NCBI GenBank assembly: GCA_016713985.1 | Contig: JADJOD010000023.1 | Location: 1 to 64,000, forward strand | From: Lewinellaceae bacterium | GTDB lineage: Bacteria; Bacteroidota; Bacteroidia; Chitinophagales; Saprospiraceae | DNA: 64,000 nt | Direction: 5' to 3' | Part shown: positions 26,620 to 36,665 of the stretch, piece by piece | How positions within the stretch are numbered: the stretch's first letter is position 1 | How the letters are laid out: the number at the start of each line of letters is the position of its first letter | Notes under the pieces: model-generated | Told to the model about the DNA's origin: nothing | The model's input: only the letters and a program-made list of their open reading frames with translations | Database searches by the model: none | Program-made: the position numbers and the translations under genes

Positions 26620-27227
26620 ATTCTGGGTTGTTGGACGGTAATTTTGTCAATACGCAGATGTTCAGTGGGACGTTCCAACCATTCATCTTGCAGCCAATCG
26701 GAGTTCCATGCAGGAGCGTCTCGAATTACTTGTGCTACTTTTTGTGCTAAAATTTTCAATTCCTTCTGCAGACGCAAGGCTCTTTTCGTTTTTCTGAAGC
26801 CTTCAAAATGTGGGAAATAGAAGTCTTTATAGTCAAGGGTTTGTATGGACTTCATTGTTTCGGGAAAACGGACATCGCGATGTAATGCTATCGGAATAAT
26901 CAAGCCCCCCGGTTGGTCGACAGATAACATGCCTGCCTGCCTGCTGCGGTGTTCGAAGACGGCAAATTCTCTTGTACACCAATCAGATTCAAAGTAACTG
27001 GCCATTAAGAGTGAAACTAAACATTTCGATTTTCCCAAGCCATTCTTCAGACGTTTCTCCCACGCATCACCTGCTTCGAGGTCGTGCCAATCCACAAAAA
27101 CCCTCTTGTTTACGTCTTTGTCCACCTCTTCTTCCAAAAAGTGTATAAAGTCCGGCAGGAATATCTCCTGCAGCCAGACTTTTGACTTGCTTTTGTAACT
27201 AATAAAAACGTCGTATTGATAGGCCAT
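26616..27227 (-). CDS. TIR-domain protein
   Basis: 203 residues from MAYQYDVFISYKSKSKVWLQ; the longer frame upstream is rejected because the -7 element at 27256-27263 lies inside it. The TIR domain covers about 1-150: DVFISYKS (strand A), KRVFVDWHDLEAGDAWEK (BB-loop region), KCLVSLLMASYFESDWCTRE, where the final Glu of WCxxE is the usual catalytic residue of TIR NADases. No membrane segment. First gene of an ATGA-overlapping operon with the KGGVGR ATPase. Bacterial TIR proteins usually hydrolyse NAD or make cyclic ADP-ribose-like signals in defence; whether this one does is inference. Confidence 0.88.
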   Translation of the reverse strand: MAYQYDVFISYKSKSKVWLQEIFLPDFIHFLEEEVDKDVNKRVFVDWHDLEAGDAWEKRLKNGLGKSKCLVSLLMASYFESDWCTREFAVFEHRSRQAGMLSVDQPGGLIIPIALHRDVRFPETMKSIQTLDYKDFYFPHFEGFRKTKRALRLQKELKILAQKVAQVIRDAPAWNSDWLQDEWLERPTEHLRIDKITVQQPRI

Positions 27228-27255
27228 GATGAGGTTAAGCCTGTTTTGAAGAGCG

Positions 27256-27263
27256 CAAAGATA
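27256..27263 (-). promoter_or_regulatory. -7 promoter element of the TIR/ATPase operon
   Basis: CAAAGATA on the plus strand, i.e. TATCTTTG reading leftwards, 28 bp before the TIR ATG. No good -33 TTG at the expected distance. Confidence 0.5.
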
Positions 27264-27332
27264 ACGTGTTTCGTCAAAAATTGTCCTATATGCGGGTTTA
27301 CTGCCGCCGCTACGCGAGGCTTTCACAACGCC

Positions 27333-27853
27333 CTACCTCCGCCACCGAAACCCCTTTCCATCCACTGCCCGCATCGTACACAACACCCCTTCCAGGTGAT
27401 CGTATTCATGCTGAAGCAGCTCCGACAGGTCGTCTTCCACCGTCCAGGTTTGTGTGTGCCAGTTTTCGTCACGGTATGCCACCGTCACGCGCCGGTGCCG
27501 TCTCACCCGCACCAGCAGGTGGGGAAAACACATACAATCGTCCCATAATTCGAACATTTCTGCGCTGCGTTGCGTAAAAACGGGATTGAGCAGCAGCCGG
27601 GGCCGGTCGGTGTCGAGGTAAATCATACGTTTCATGCAGCCCAGTTGTGGCGCGGCAATGCCCCGGCCGAAATGATATTTGGCGCGTACTTCGTCCATCA
27701 CCCCGCGCAGGTCGGCGGCGATTTGGGGCAACTGAGGCAGATCGGCTTCGGTCACGGGGTGCATTTTTCATACAGGCGCGGGTCACCGAGCAGCAACAAG
27801 TCGGCGAGGTGTTTGGCGGGTGGAAGTGCACGTGAGTGTTCCAGTAGGTTCAT
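27333..27853 (-). CDS. def: Peptide deformylase, frameshifted near the N-terminus
   Basis: 173 residues when one base is added to the T-run at 27764-27768 (AAAAA on the coding strand). It removes the formyl group from N-terminal Met. All three metal motifs are visible: GRGIAAPQLG (motif 1), DDCMCFP (motif 2, with the Cys ligand in a diverged EGCLS context) and HEYDH (motif 3). The N-terminal piece (ATG at 27853) reads ...LLLLGDPRLYEKC, and the rest starts HPVTEADLPQLP. The diverged motif 2 suggests a second, non-housekeeping deformylase paralogue of the type common in Bacteroidota; the main copy may lie elsewhere. Confidence 0.85.
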
Positions 27854-27942
27854 TTTAATATGGTTTACAGGTATTAGTTTTTTGTTATTTATTTTAAAAT
27901 AAGCATTTTACACTTAAAATTAAAAAATATATTTATAATTAT

Positions 27943-27975
27943 TTGGTTTAGCAGTTCCGATTCATCGTATATTTG
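27943..27975 (+). promoter_or_regulatory. Promoter of arsM
   Basis: TTG at 27943-27945 and TATATTTG at 27968-27975 (22-bp spacer), 21 bp before the ATG. The region is very AT-rich. No inverted repeat typical of an ArsR operator was recognised. Confidence 0.6.
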
Positions 27976-27996
27976 CGATATAAAATCATTTAAGGT

Positions 27997-28937
<941 letters not shown>

Positions 28938-28967
28938 TGCCGGTATCTTGTTCATCATCAATCAAAT

Positions 28968-29630
28968 ATGGAATCCTATATGCAGAAGTATTTGGCAGAA
29001 TCAATTGGAACGTTCGCCCTCGTGTTTTGCGGCACGGGGGCTATCGTCATTAACCAGGAATCGGGCGGCGCGATTAGCCATGTCGGGGTGGCTATGACTT
29101 TCGGACTCATCATCCTGGTCATGATTTACACCTTCGGAGAAATTTCGGGCGCACACTTTAACCCGGCGGTAACCATTGGTTTTTGGGCTTTGCGACTGTT
29201 TCCGGGAAAAGAGGTCGCGCCTTATTTATTCAGCCAGACGGCAGGTGCAATATTGGCGAGTTTCAGCCTTCGGCTTCTTTTCCCGGCATCGAAAAATCTG
29301 GGCGCCACACTCCCGGCAGGTACTGACTGGCAATCGTTTGTGCTCGAATTCATCCTGACTTTCCTGCTGATGCTGGTCATTATCCGGGTATCGCAGGGCG
29401 CTCGGGAAACGGGCTGGTTTGCCGGAATTGCCATTGGTTCGATGGTTGGGCTGGAAGCATTATTCGCAGGGCCGGTTTGCGGCGCGAGTATGAACCCGGT
29501 TCGTTCCCTTGCTCCAGCCCTTGTTTCGGGTAATATGTCGCAAGTCTGGATTTACTTGATTGCCCCCATATCGGGCGCTTTAACGGCTGTATTGTGCGGG
29601 AAAATGTTTATAAAAAAAGCGCCTTTTTAA
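28968..29630 (+). CDS. MIP-family aquaporin/aquaglyceroporin
   Basis: 220 residues, six membrane helices. First pore motif NPA in SGAHFNPAVTIGFW; second is NPV in CGASMNPVRSLAPAL, with the selectivity Arg following. Position next to arsM suggests an AqpS-like channel for arsenite or methylated arsenicals, though water or glycerol transport is equally possible from sequence. The ATG at 28968 is used; ATG at 28980 (MQKYLAES) is an alternative. Flanked by inverted simple repeats. Confidence 0.9.
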   Translation: MESYMQKYLAESIGTFALVFCGTGAIVINQESGGAISHVGVAMTFGLIILVMIYTFGEISGAHFNPAVTIGFWALRLFPGKEVAPYLFSQTAGAILASFSLRLLFPASKNLGATLPAGTDWQSFVLEFILTFLLMLVIIRVSQGARETGWFAGIAIGSMVGLEALFAGPVCGASMNPVRSLAPALVSGNMSQVWIYLIAPISGALTAVLCGKMFIKKAPF

Positions 29631-29744
29631 GCACACACTTCACAAACAAAGTCTGTGGTACGGACAGTTTTTGAATACCGTCCTGCCCAGGCCACACCTC
29701 CTGAAAAATATTCATCATTCATCTCTCATCATTCATCATTCAAA

Positions 29745-30520
29745 ATGACCCTCGCTCTCTTCTCCGACATCCACGCCAACCTCCCCGCCCTCGAAGCGTT
29801 TTTGCCGATGTGGACAAACGCCGGCCGGATCAGGTTTTTTGCCTCGGCGACCTCGTGGGTTACAATATCTGGCCCAACGAGGTCATCCGCATCCTTCGCG
29901 AACGGGGTATCCCGACCATCGCCGGCAACTACGACTACGGCATCGGCCGCAGTAGCGACGATTGCGGCTGTGCGTACAAAACGGACGAAGAAAAAGCCAA
30001 CGGCGCGGTGTCTATTTCATTTACAAACCAAATCATACAACCTGCTGAACGTCAATACCTTCGGGGCTTGCCCAAACACATTCGGCTCGAATTTGAACCA
30101 AACGACGGCGACCCGCTGCATGTGTTGTTTGTTCACGGCAGTCCGCGAAAAATCAACGAATACCTGTTTGAAGATCGCGACGAAAAAAGTCTGCTGCGGA
30201 TACTGGAAGGAGCCAACGCCGATGTATTGTGCTTCGGGCATACCCACAAGCCGTATCACCGGGTGCTCAATTCAGGCACAGACGTGGAGCCGCACTTCCG
30301 CCATGCGATCAACATCGGCTCAGTGGGCAAACCCAAAGACGGCGATCCACGCGGCGGCTACGTACTCCTGCATTTGGACGCAACGGGCAGTGTCCGTCGG
30401 TCGGACAGTCTTCGCGTGGAGTTTGTGCGGTTTGAATACGATGTGGAAAAAGCCGCCAGGGCAGTGGAAGACAGCCCTTTGCCGGATGCTTATGCCATGG
30501 CGTTGCGGGTGGGGAAATAG
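29745..30520 (+). CDS. Metallophosphoesterase (YfcE/MJ0936-like), frameshifted near the N-terminus
   Basis: 258 residues when one T is added to the run at 29799-29803. Binuclear-metal motifs in order: SDIHANLPAL (DxH), GDLVGYNIWPNEVI (GDxxxxG), GNYDYG (GNxD, Tyr-for-His-type variant), HGSPR and GHTHKPY (GHTH). These define the calcineurin-like phosphoesterase fold; substrate unknown. No signal peptide. A promoter was not recognised. Confidence 0.88.
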
Positions 30521-30594
30521 TTGATTGATAAACCACGACCTAACAGGAGTTGCCTGCCGTGGTTTGTGAATTCGTTGCAGTGCTGTGATCCAAA

Positions 30595-30652
30595 CTTAAC
30601 ATAGACTTAAACTGCTTTTTTCGTCCGCCGGGAGACACTTGCAAGACCTTTG
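30595..30652 (+). promoter_or_regulatory. CTTAA direct repeat promoter of the TonB receptor at 30677
   Basis: CTTAAC at 30595 and CTTAA at 30606 (11-bp period), then GACCTTTG at 30645-30652 as a -7-like element, 24 bp before the ATG. The same layout occurs before the gene at 33791. The 11-bp TTAA-type direct repeat resembles PhoB/PhoP-type boxes, so phosphate control is a hypothesis. Confidence 0.5.
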
Positions 30653-30676
30653 CACCTGAAAATCTGTGTCTCCATC

Positions 30677-33463
30677 ATGAAACGTATATCCAACCTTTTA
30701 GCACTGCTGTGCTTTCTCCCCCTTTCCCTGTTTGCCCAAAAAGGCGCCATTTCCGGTAAAGTCATCGATTCCAAACTCGCCGAAGCGCTCATCGGGGCCT
30801 CCGTGCGGCTTGACGACGGCGCGGGCGGCGCGGTAACCGACCTCGACGGCAATTACACCATCACCAACGTGGAAGCCGGAACCCACAAGATTACTATTTC
30901 TTACACGGGCTACCAACCCAAAACCATCGACAACATCGTTGTCAATAATGCGGACGCAACCACGGTAGACGTGGCTATGGATGATGCTACTGCCTTGTTA
31001 GTCAGCGAAGTAGTTATCACCGCGACCGCCCAGCGTTCGAGCATGAGCGCGCTCACCATCCTGCAAAAAAGCAGCCCCACCATTTCGGACGGCATCAGCG
31101 CCGAAACCATCAAACGTACACCCGACCGCACCACAGGCGACGTGATCCGCCGGGTGAGCGGAGCGAGTATTCAGGACAATAAATTCGCCATTATCCGCGG
31201 CCTCAACGACCGGTACAACATTGCCATGCTCAACGGCGCCCTGCTTTCCAGCACCGAGCCGGACCGCAAAGCCTTTTCTTTCGACTTGTTCCCTTCCGCG
31301 ATGCTCGATAACCTCGTGATTGCCAAAACAGCCAGCGCAGACCTGCCGGGCGAGTTTGCCGGCGGCGCCATCATGATGAATACCAAGGACATTCCGGAAG
31401 ACAGTTACCTGAGGGTGAACCTCAGTTCGGGTTACAACAACCTGACCACCTTCCAGCCCCACTTATCTGCGCCGGGCGGCGGCAACGACTGGTTGGGCAT
31501 CGACGACGGCAGCCGGGCATTGCCGGCGGGTTTCCCCGGCACCAACGATTTTAAAACCGCTTCCAAAGACGAAAAAATACGGCTTTCCCAGCAATTTGCC
31601 AATGACTGGGCCATCACCGAAAAAAGCAGCACCATGCCGAATATGGGTTTGCAAATAGCTGCCGGCCTGGTATCCGACCCCGCCAAAAAGGTGCAACTCG
31701 GCACCACTATTGCCCTGGCTTACAACAATACCAACCGTGTGCAGGACGCGCAACGTTCGGAGTTCGACCTGGAACAAAAATTAGCCGACTTCAACGACCG
31801 CCAGTTCAAAAACAACGTTCTCTGGGGAACACTGCTGAATACGGCGCTGAAAATCAATAACCGCCACAAAATCATTCTCCAGGGCACCTATTCGACCAAC
31901 ACGGACAATATCGTAAACGAACGCGCCGTAACCAACTACGAGCAGGTGCGCAACGAACGCACCACCGCCATCGAATACACGGAAAATCATTTGCTGACCA
32001 GCCGCCTGAGCGGCGAGCATATGCTGACGGACAATGGTCTGCGCATCCAGTGGGGCGGCGGCTTCAACCGCAACACCCGCGACGTGCCTTCGCTGCGCCG
32101 TATCACCTACTACCGCAATTTTGATTCGGAAGAAAACGATCCTTACCAGGCATACATCCCCTTCGGCTCCGCCACCCTCAACAACGGCGGGCGTTTTTAC
32201 TCCGAACTGGCTGAAAATGTGTGGAATGCAAATGCCGATATAACAATTCCCTTCGCGATCGGGGGCGAAAAACAAACACTCAAAATCGGTGGCCTGTACC
32301 AGCAGAAAGAGCGCGCGTTTGACGCCCGGGTGCTTGGTTATGTACGCGCTACCAATTCAGGCTTCAACAGTTCGCTTCAGTTGCTTCCGCAAGATTCGAT
32401 TTTTGCCCCGGAGAATATGTACGACAAAGGCCTGCGGCTCGACGAAATCACCAACGACGGCGATGCCTACGACGCTTCGTCCAACCTCAGTGCCGGATAT
32501 ATTCTTTTCGACAATAAAATCGCCGAAAAACTGCGCATTTCCTGGGGCCTGCGGGTGGAAAACTTCCGCCAGCAACTCGACGCCGTCAACTACTCCCAAA
32601 TCAAGGTAAACATCGACCGCACCACAACCGATTTTTTGCCCTCGGCCAACCTGACTTATATTCTGAACGATAAACACCAGTTGCGCCTCTCGGCTTCCCG
32701 CACGGTTACACGCCCGGAATTCCGCGAAATTGCGCCGTTCACTTTTTACGATTTTTACCTGCCCGGCTCGGTAGCCGGCGATACGACGCTTACCAGCGGC
32801 AGCATTTACAACTTTGACCTGCGTTATGAAATTTACCCCGGCATGAACCAACTGTTCAGCGCCAGTTTGTTTTATAAAAAATTCAACAACCCGGTCGAGT
32901 TCAGTTTTGAAAGCCTCGGCGCCGGCACCCGTAACTTTTCTTTTATGAACGTGCCGACCGCCCAGAGTTACGGCCTGGAAATGGAACTCCGCAAAAATTT
33001 CGATTTCGTGGGCGCCGGTTGGGAAAACCTCGTATTGTTCACCAACGCAGCCTTTATCCGCTCTAAAATCGACCTCAACGCCACCAGCGCCTACGATCCC
33101 GACCGCGCCCTGCAAGGCCAGTCGCCTTATATTCTGAACATCGGTCTGGCACACAACTGGATCAAACCCGGCCTGAACACAACGTTGGTGTACAACATCA
33201 TCGGCGACCGCGTGGCCCAGGTCGGCACCGATGGCTATGCCGACATCTACGAACGCCACCGCAACCTGCTCGATTTCCAGATCAGCAAACGTATCTGGCG
33301 GAGCGGAGAAATCAAATTGACCTGGAGCGATATACTTCGCCCCGATTTTATGTTCTACCAGGATAACAACGCCGACCACAAATTCACGGAAGGTGAAGAC
33401 AATGTGATGCAACGCCTCAATAACGGCAGCACCGTCACTTTGAGCCTCGGGTACAGGTTTTAA
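30677..33463 (+). CDS. TonB-dependent receptor (large, RGLNDRYN plug type)
   Basis: 928 residues. Signal peptide MKRISNLLALLCFLPLSLFA, CarboxypepD_reg-like domain about 22-110 (GKVIDSKLAEALIGASV, GTHKITISYTGYQPKTI), plug domain with IRGLNDRYNIAMLNGALL, EPDRKAFSFDLFPSAML and LPGEFAGGAIMMNTKD, then a large barrel ending TVTLSLGYRF with terminal Phe. The plug signature resembles receptors in proteobacteria and Flavobacteriia whose substrates are unknown, some induced by nutrient limitation. There is no SusD partner. It is followed, with its own similar promoter, by a T9SS surface protein, and the two likely act together. Confidence 0.92.
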   Translation: MKRISNLLALLCFLPLSLFAQKGAISGKVIDSKLAEALIGASVRLDDGAGGAVTDLDGNYTITNVEAGTHKITISYTGYQPKTIDNIVVNNADATTVDVAMDDATALLVSEVVITATAQRSSMSALTILQKSSPTISDGISAETIKRTPDRTTGDVIRRVSGASIQDNKFAIIRGLNDRYNIAMLNGALLSSTEPDRKAFSFDLFPSAMLDNLVIAKTASADLPGEFAGGAIMMNTKDIPEDSYLRVNLSSGYNNLTTFQPHLSAPGGGNDWLGIDDGSRALPAGFPGTNDFKTASKDEKIRLSQQFANDWAITEKSSTMPNMGLQIAAGLVSDPAKKVQLGTTIALAYNNTNRVQDAQRSEFDLEQKLADFNDRQFKNNVLWGTLLNTALKINNRHKIILQGTYSTNTDNIVNERAVTNYEQVRNERTTAIEYTENHLLTSRLSGEHMLTDNGLRIQWGGGFNRNTRDVPSLRRITYYRNFDSEENDPYQAYIPFGSATLNNGGRFYSELAENVWNANADITIPFAIGGEKQTLKIGGLYQQKERAFDARVLGYVRATNSGFNSSLQLLPQDSIFAPENMYDKGLRLDEITNDGDAYDASSNLSAGYILFDNKIAEKLRISWGLRVENFRQQLDAVNYSQIKVNIDRTTTDFLPSANLTYILNDKHQLRLSASRTVTRPEFREIAPFTFYDFYLPGSVAGDTTLTSGSIYNFDLRYEIYPGMNQLFSASLFYKKFNNPVEFSFESLGAGTRNFSFMNVPTAQSYGLEMELRKNFDFVGAGWENLVLFTNAAFIRSKIDLNATSAYDPDRALQGQSPYILNIGLAHNWIKPGLNTTLVYNIIGDRVAQVGTDGYADIYERHRNLLDFQISKRIWRSGEIKLTWSDILRPDFMFYQDNNADHKFTEGEDNVMQRLNNGSTVTLSLGYRF

Positions 33464-33466
33464 AAT

Positions 33467-33535
33467 GTACGACGGACTTCCAGGTCCGTCATAACTCGCA
33501 TGACACGCCCATGCCGGACTTGGAAGTCCGGCATA
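33467..33535. repeat. GTAC-bounded double palindrome, copy 2
   Basis: Begins GTACGACGGACTTCCA and ends with GGACTTGGAAGTCCGGCATAC-type sequence split by a 22-bp centre. Outer arms match 13 of 16 inverted, and each half is a palindrome (GACGGACTT/GGTCCGTC and GCCGGACTT/AAGTCCGGC). Same design as 13912-13973, here directly after the TonB receptor stop. Confidence 0.6.
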
Positions 33536-33592
33536 CATCAAGAATTTGGATACAGATTTCAGTAGTTTAAAGGTTAGGAACTTGACTACTAT

Positions 33593-33623
33593 ACCCGGGC
33601 GACGTAAGTCGTTCGGGTCTTTT
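33593..33623 (+). terminator. Hairpin with T-run after the TonB receptor
   Basis: Arms ACCCGGGCGAC and GTCGTTCGGGT (two mismatches) with loop GTAA, followed by CTTTTT. It probably terminates the receptor transcript, so the next gene depends on its own promoter. Confidence 0.55.
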
Positions 33624-33676
33624 TGTACGGCAAGTTGTGACCAACAAACACACAAGGCGGGTCATAACTTGCATTA

Positions 33677-33755
33677 CTTAACACTGGCTTAATGCAGACT
33701 TAAACCAAACTTAACCCCACCTTTTCCTGTCCGCCCGGCAGGCTGGCGACCTTTG
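33677..33755 (+). promoter_or_regulatory. Four CTTAA direct repeats at 11-bp spacing plus -7 element
   Basis: CTTAA begins at 33677, 33688, 33699 and 33710, exactly 11 bp apart. GACCTTTG at 33748-33755 serves as -7 element, the same octamer as at 30645-30652. The last repeat lies 42 bp before the TTTG here and 43 bp before it in the upstream promoter. This looks like a tandem site for a response regulator that binds as a head-to-tail array. Confidence 0.6.
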
Positions 33756-33790
33756 CGGGACACATGAATATCCAATCAAATTCACCTGCT

Positions 33791-36604
33791 ATGCAAAAAG
33801 TAATTTTACTGCTTGCCTTCGTTTTGGCCGCATTCGGCGGCGCCCACGCACAAGTGGTCGTTTCGGGCAATATTAACACCAATACCACCTGGACCAAAAA
33901 TAACACTTACCTCCTCAGCGGTTTTGTTTATGTAAAAGACAGCGCTACGCTCACCATCGAACCCGGTACCGTGATCAAGGGCGACAAACTGACCAAAGGA
34001 GCACTCATCATCACACGCGGCGCCAATATCATCGCCAACGGCAGCGCCGACGAACCCATCGTATTCACCAGCAACGAGTCCGATCCGACTTACGGCGACT
34101 GGGGCGGAATTATCATTTGTGGCAAAGCCCCCATCAACGTTCCTGCCGGCGAGCAGGTCGTGGAAGGGGGTGTTGGCGAATCGTACGGCGGCAACGACCC
34201 GCTGGACAACTCCGGTATTTTGCGTTTTGTACGTATCGAATACCCGGGCATCGCCTTCCAACCCAACAACGAGATCAACGGCCTTACGCTTGGCGGTGTG
34301 GGTTCCAAAACCACCATCGAATACGTACAGGTTTCTTATTCCGGCGACGACGCATTCGAGTGGTTCGGCGGCACGGTCGATTGTAAATACCTGATCGCCT
34401 ATCGCTCGCTCGACGATGATTTCGACGCCGATTTCGGGTATCGCGGCAACGTACAATTCGCTTATTCTCAACGCGATCCGGGCGTATCCGACCAGAGCGG
34501 TTCCAACGGCTTTGAAATCGACAACGACGGCTCGGGTACGGGCAACAAACCCAAAACAGCGCCGACTTTTTCCAATGTAACCATCGTCGGGCCGGGCACC
34601 ACGCCGGACATCAATTACAAACGTGGCAATCACCTGCGCCGCAACTCCGAGCCCGGCGTTTTTAACTCGGTGTTTATTGGTAATTACCCCGACGCCGGCC
34701 TGCTTATCGACGGCGATTCCTGCGCGCTGAATGCACTGTCGGGCAAACTGGTGGTAAAAAACTCCTTCTACCACGGCATGGCTTCGCCCCTAAAAACCAA
34801 CGTCGCTACCTTCGACATTGCAGCATGGGCAACAACAGGGCAAGTTTCCACCGGCCCGAACGCCAACGACGCCCAACTCACCGATCCGTTCAACCTGAAC
34901 TCACCCGACCCGCGGCCTTTGTCTTCTTCGCCGGTACTCGGCTACGCCGATTTTTCACACCCGCGCGTCAAAACCACCAGCTTCATCCCGGTAAGTTATG
35001 CAGGCGCTTTTGGCCCTTCGGGCGACTGGACGGCTAAATGGTCGCGTTTCGGCGACAAACTCGACCAGGCTGGACTCGCACCTTCCCCGGAAGTGATCGT
35101 AACGGGCAATATCACGGCCAATACAACCTGGACGGCCGATAAAACTTACGTACTGACCGGTTTTGTATACGTAAAAAACTGCGCTACACTCACCATCGAA
35201 CCCGGTACCATCATCAAAGGCGACAAAGCGTCCAAAGGTGCACTCATCGTGACCCGCTGCGCAAAAATTATCGCCGACGGTACGCAGGACCTTCCGATTG
35301 TGTTTACAACCAACGACCCCGAACCGACTTACGGCTCCTGGGGCGGACTCATCATTTGTGGTAAAGCACCCATCAACGTTCCGGCCGGCGAGCAGGTCGT
35401 GGAAGGCGGTGTAGGCGAGTCTTATGGCGGCAACGACCCCCTGGATAACTCCGGCATCCTGCGTTATGTGCGCATCGAATACCCCGGTATTGCATTCCAG
35501 CCCAACAACGAGATCAACGGCCTCACCCTCGGCGGTGTCGGCTCGGGCACGGTTGTGGAACACATTCAGGTTTCCTATTCCGGCGACGACGCTTACGAGT
35601 GGTTCGGCGGCACGGTGAACTGCAAATACCTCATCGCTTACCGCGCCCTCGACGACGATTTCGACGCCGATTTCGGGTATCAGGGCAATGTGCAACACGC
35701 ATTTGCGGTACGCGACCCGGCCGTAGCCGACCAAAGCGGTTCCAACGGTTTTGAAATCGACAACGACGCCAGCGGAACCACCAATACGCCGAAAACCAAA
35801 CCTACCTTCTCCAACGTAACCTTGGTTGGCCCCCAGTCTTCGCCGGATATCAACTACAAACGCGCCGCACACATTCGCCGCAACTCCGAACCGGGCATTT
35901 TTAACTCCCTGCTGATCGGCAGTTACCCGGTAGGTATCCTGATCGATGGCGACGCCTGCGCTAACAATGCCACCAACGGGCTGCTTGAAGTAAAAAACAC
36001 CCAGGTGCACGGGCCCGTCGACTTGCTCAATACCAACGCGACCAACGGTTTCAACATCGATACCTGGTTTGCCACTTCCGGGTGGGGAAATGCCACCAAC
36101 GCCAGCCCCAACGGCGCCAACCTGCAGGATGCCTACAACCTCGACCTGCCGAACGCTCAACCGACCGGCGTCTCCTCAGCCCTGAACGGAGGTTCGTTTA
36201 CCGCCGCCCGTATCAACACCGCATTTTTTGACAAAGTGACCTACGCAGGCGCTTTCGACGGTACCAACGACTGGACCTGCGGCTGGGCGAAATTCCTGGA
36301 ACTGAATACCAGCTGCCTCGTGGAGACGAACAACGTGGATAAATTTATCAGCCATGTAAAACTTTTCCCGACGGTTGCCAGCAACCAGGCGACGCTGCAA
36401 TTGACACTAAACAACCCGGCCGAACTTTCCGTAGAAATCTACAACATGGAAGGTCAATATTTCGGCCGGCAGATAAATGAAAAGGCCGCCGCCGGCGAAC
36501 AAACGTATACACTTTCCACGGCAGACCTTTCTTCCGGCTTTTATTTCGTCCGCATCCAGGCCGGTGAGGCGGTGAAAACGGAAAAACTGATTGTAGTACG
36601 ATAG
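33791..36604 (+). CDS. T9SS-secreted surface protein with a duplicated about 413-residue module
   Basis: 937 residues from MQKVILLLAFVLAAFGGAHA (signal peptide); an in-frame ATG at 33764 is too close to the predicted start site. Two copies of one module (about 20-430 and 433-845) share TLTIEPGTVIKGD, GGIIICGKAPINVPAGEQVV and GESYGGNDPLDNSG. The DNA repeats with an offset of about 1240 bp. The pattern resembles right-handed beta-helix or pectate-lyase-like repeats, without a recognised active site. The last 80 residues are a type A sorting domain (LSVEIYNMEGQYFGR, LSSGFYFVRIQAGE, KLIVVR). It is paired with the TonB receptor by a common promoter type, so it may capture the substrate at the surface. 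Confidence 0.85.
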   Translation: MQKVILLLAFVLAAFGGAHAQVVVSGNINTNTTWTKNNTYLLSGFVYVKDSATLTIEPGTVIKGDKLTKGALIITRGANIIANGSADEPIVFTSNESDPTYGDWGGIIICGKAPINVPAGEQVVEGGVGESYGGNDPLDNSGILRFVRIEYPGIAFQPNNEINGLTLGGVGSKTTIEYVQVSYSGDDAFEWFGGTVDCKYLIAYRSLDDDFDADFGYRGNVQFAYSQRDPGVSDQSGSNGFEIDNDGSGTGNKPKTAPTFSNVTIVGPGTTPDINYKRGNHLRRNSEPGVFNSVFIGNYPDAGLLIDGDSCALNALSGKLVVKNSFYHGMASPLKTNVATFDIAAWATTGQVSTGPNANDAQLTDPFNLNSPDPRPLSSSPVLGYADFSHPRVKTTSFIPVSYAGAFGPSGDWTAKWSRFGDKLDQAGLAPSPEVIVTGNITANTTWTADKTYVLTGFVYVKNCATLTIEPGTIIKGDKASKGALIVTRCAKIIADGTQDLPIVFTTNDPEPTYGSWGGLIICGKAPINVPAGEQVVEGGVGESYGGNDPLDNSGILRYVRIEYPGIAFQPNNEINGLTLGGVGSGTVVEHIQVSYSGDDAYEWFGGTVNCKYLIAYRALDDDFDADFGYQGNVQHAFAVRDPAVADQSGSNGFEIDNDASGTTNTPKTKPTFSNVTLVGPQSSPDINYKRAAHIRRNSEPGIFNSLLIGSYPVGILIDGDACANNATNGLLEVKNTQVHGPVDLLNTNATNGFNIDTWFATSGWGNATNASPNGANLQDAYNLDLPNAQPTGVSSALNGGSFTAARINTAFFDKVTYAGAFDGTNDWTCGWAKFLELNTSCLVETNNVDKFISHVKLFPTVASNQATLQLTLNNPAELSVEIYNMEGQYFGRQINEKAAAGEQTYTLSTADLSSGFYFVRIQAGEAVKTEKLIVVR

Positions 36605-36630
36605 TTTCTTCAATATAGCAGTAGTATTGA

Positions 36631-36665
36631 AACGGTGGAACGCCCTGCGCGTTCCGCCGTTTTTC
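36631..36665 (+). terminator. Rho-independent terminator of the T9SS protein gene
   Basis: Arms AACGGTGGAACGC and GCGTTCCGCCGTT (one G-T pair) followed by TTTTCTTTTT, 27 bp after the stop. Confidence 0.8.

Noticed and set aside
32357..36160. Long minus-strand frames (about 432, 322 and 401 codons) opposite the TonB receptor and T9SS protein
   Set aside because: No start context, no domain, exactly antisense to well-supported genes.
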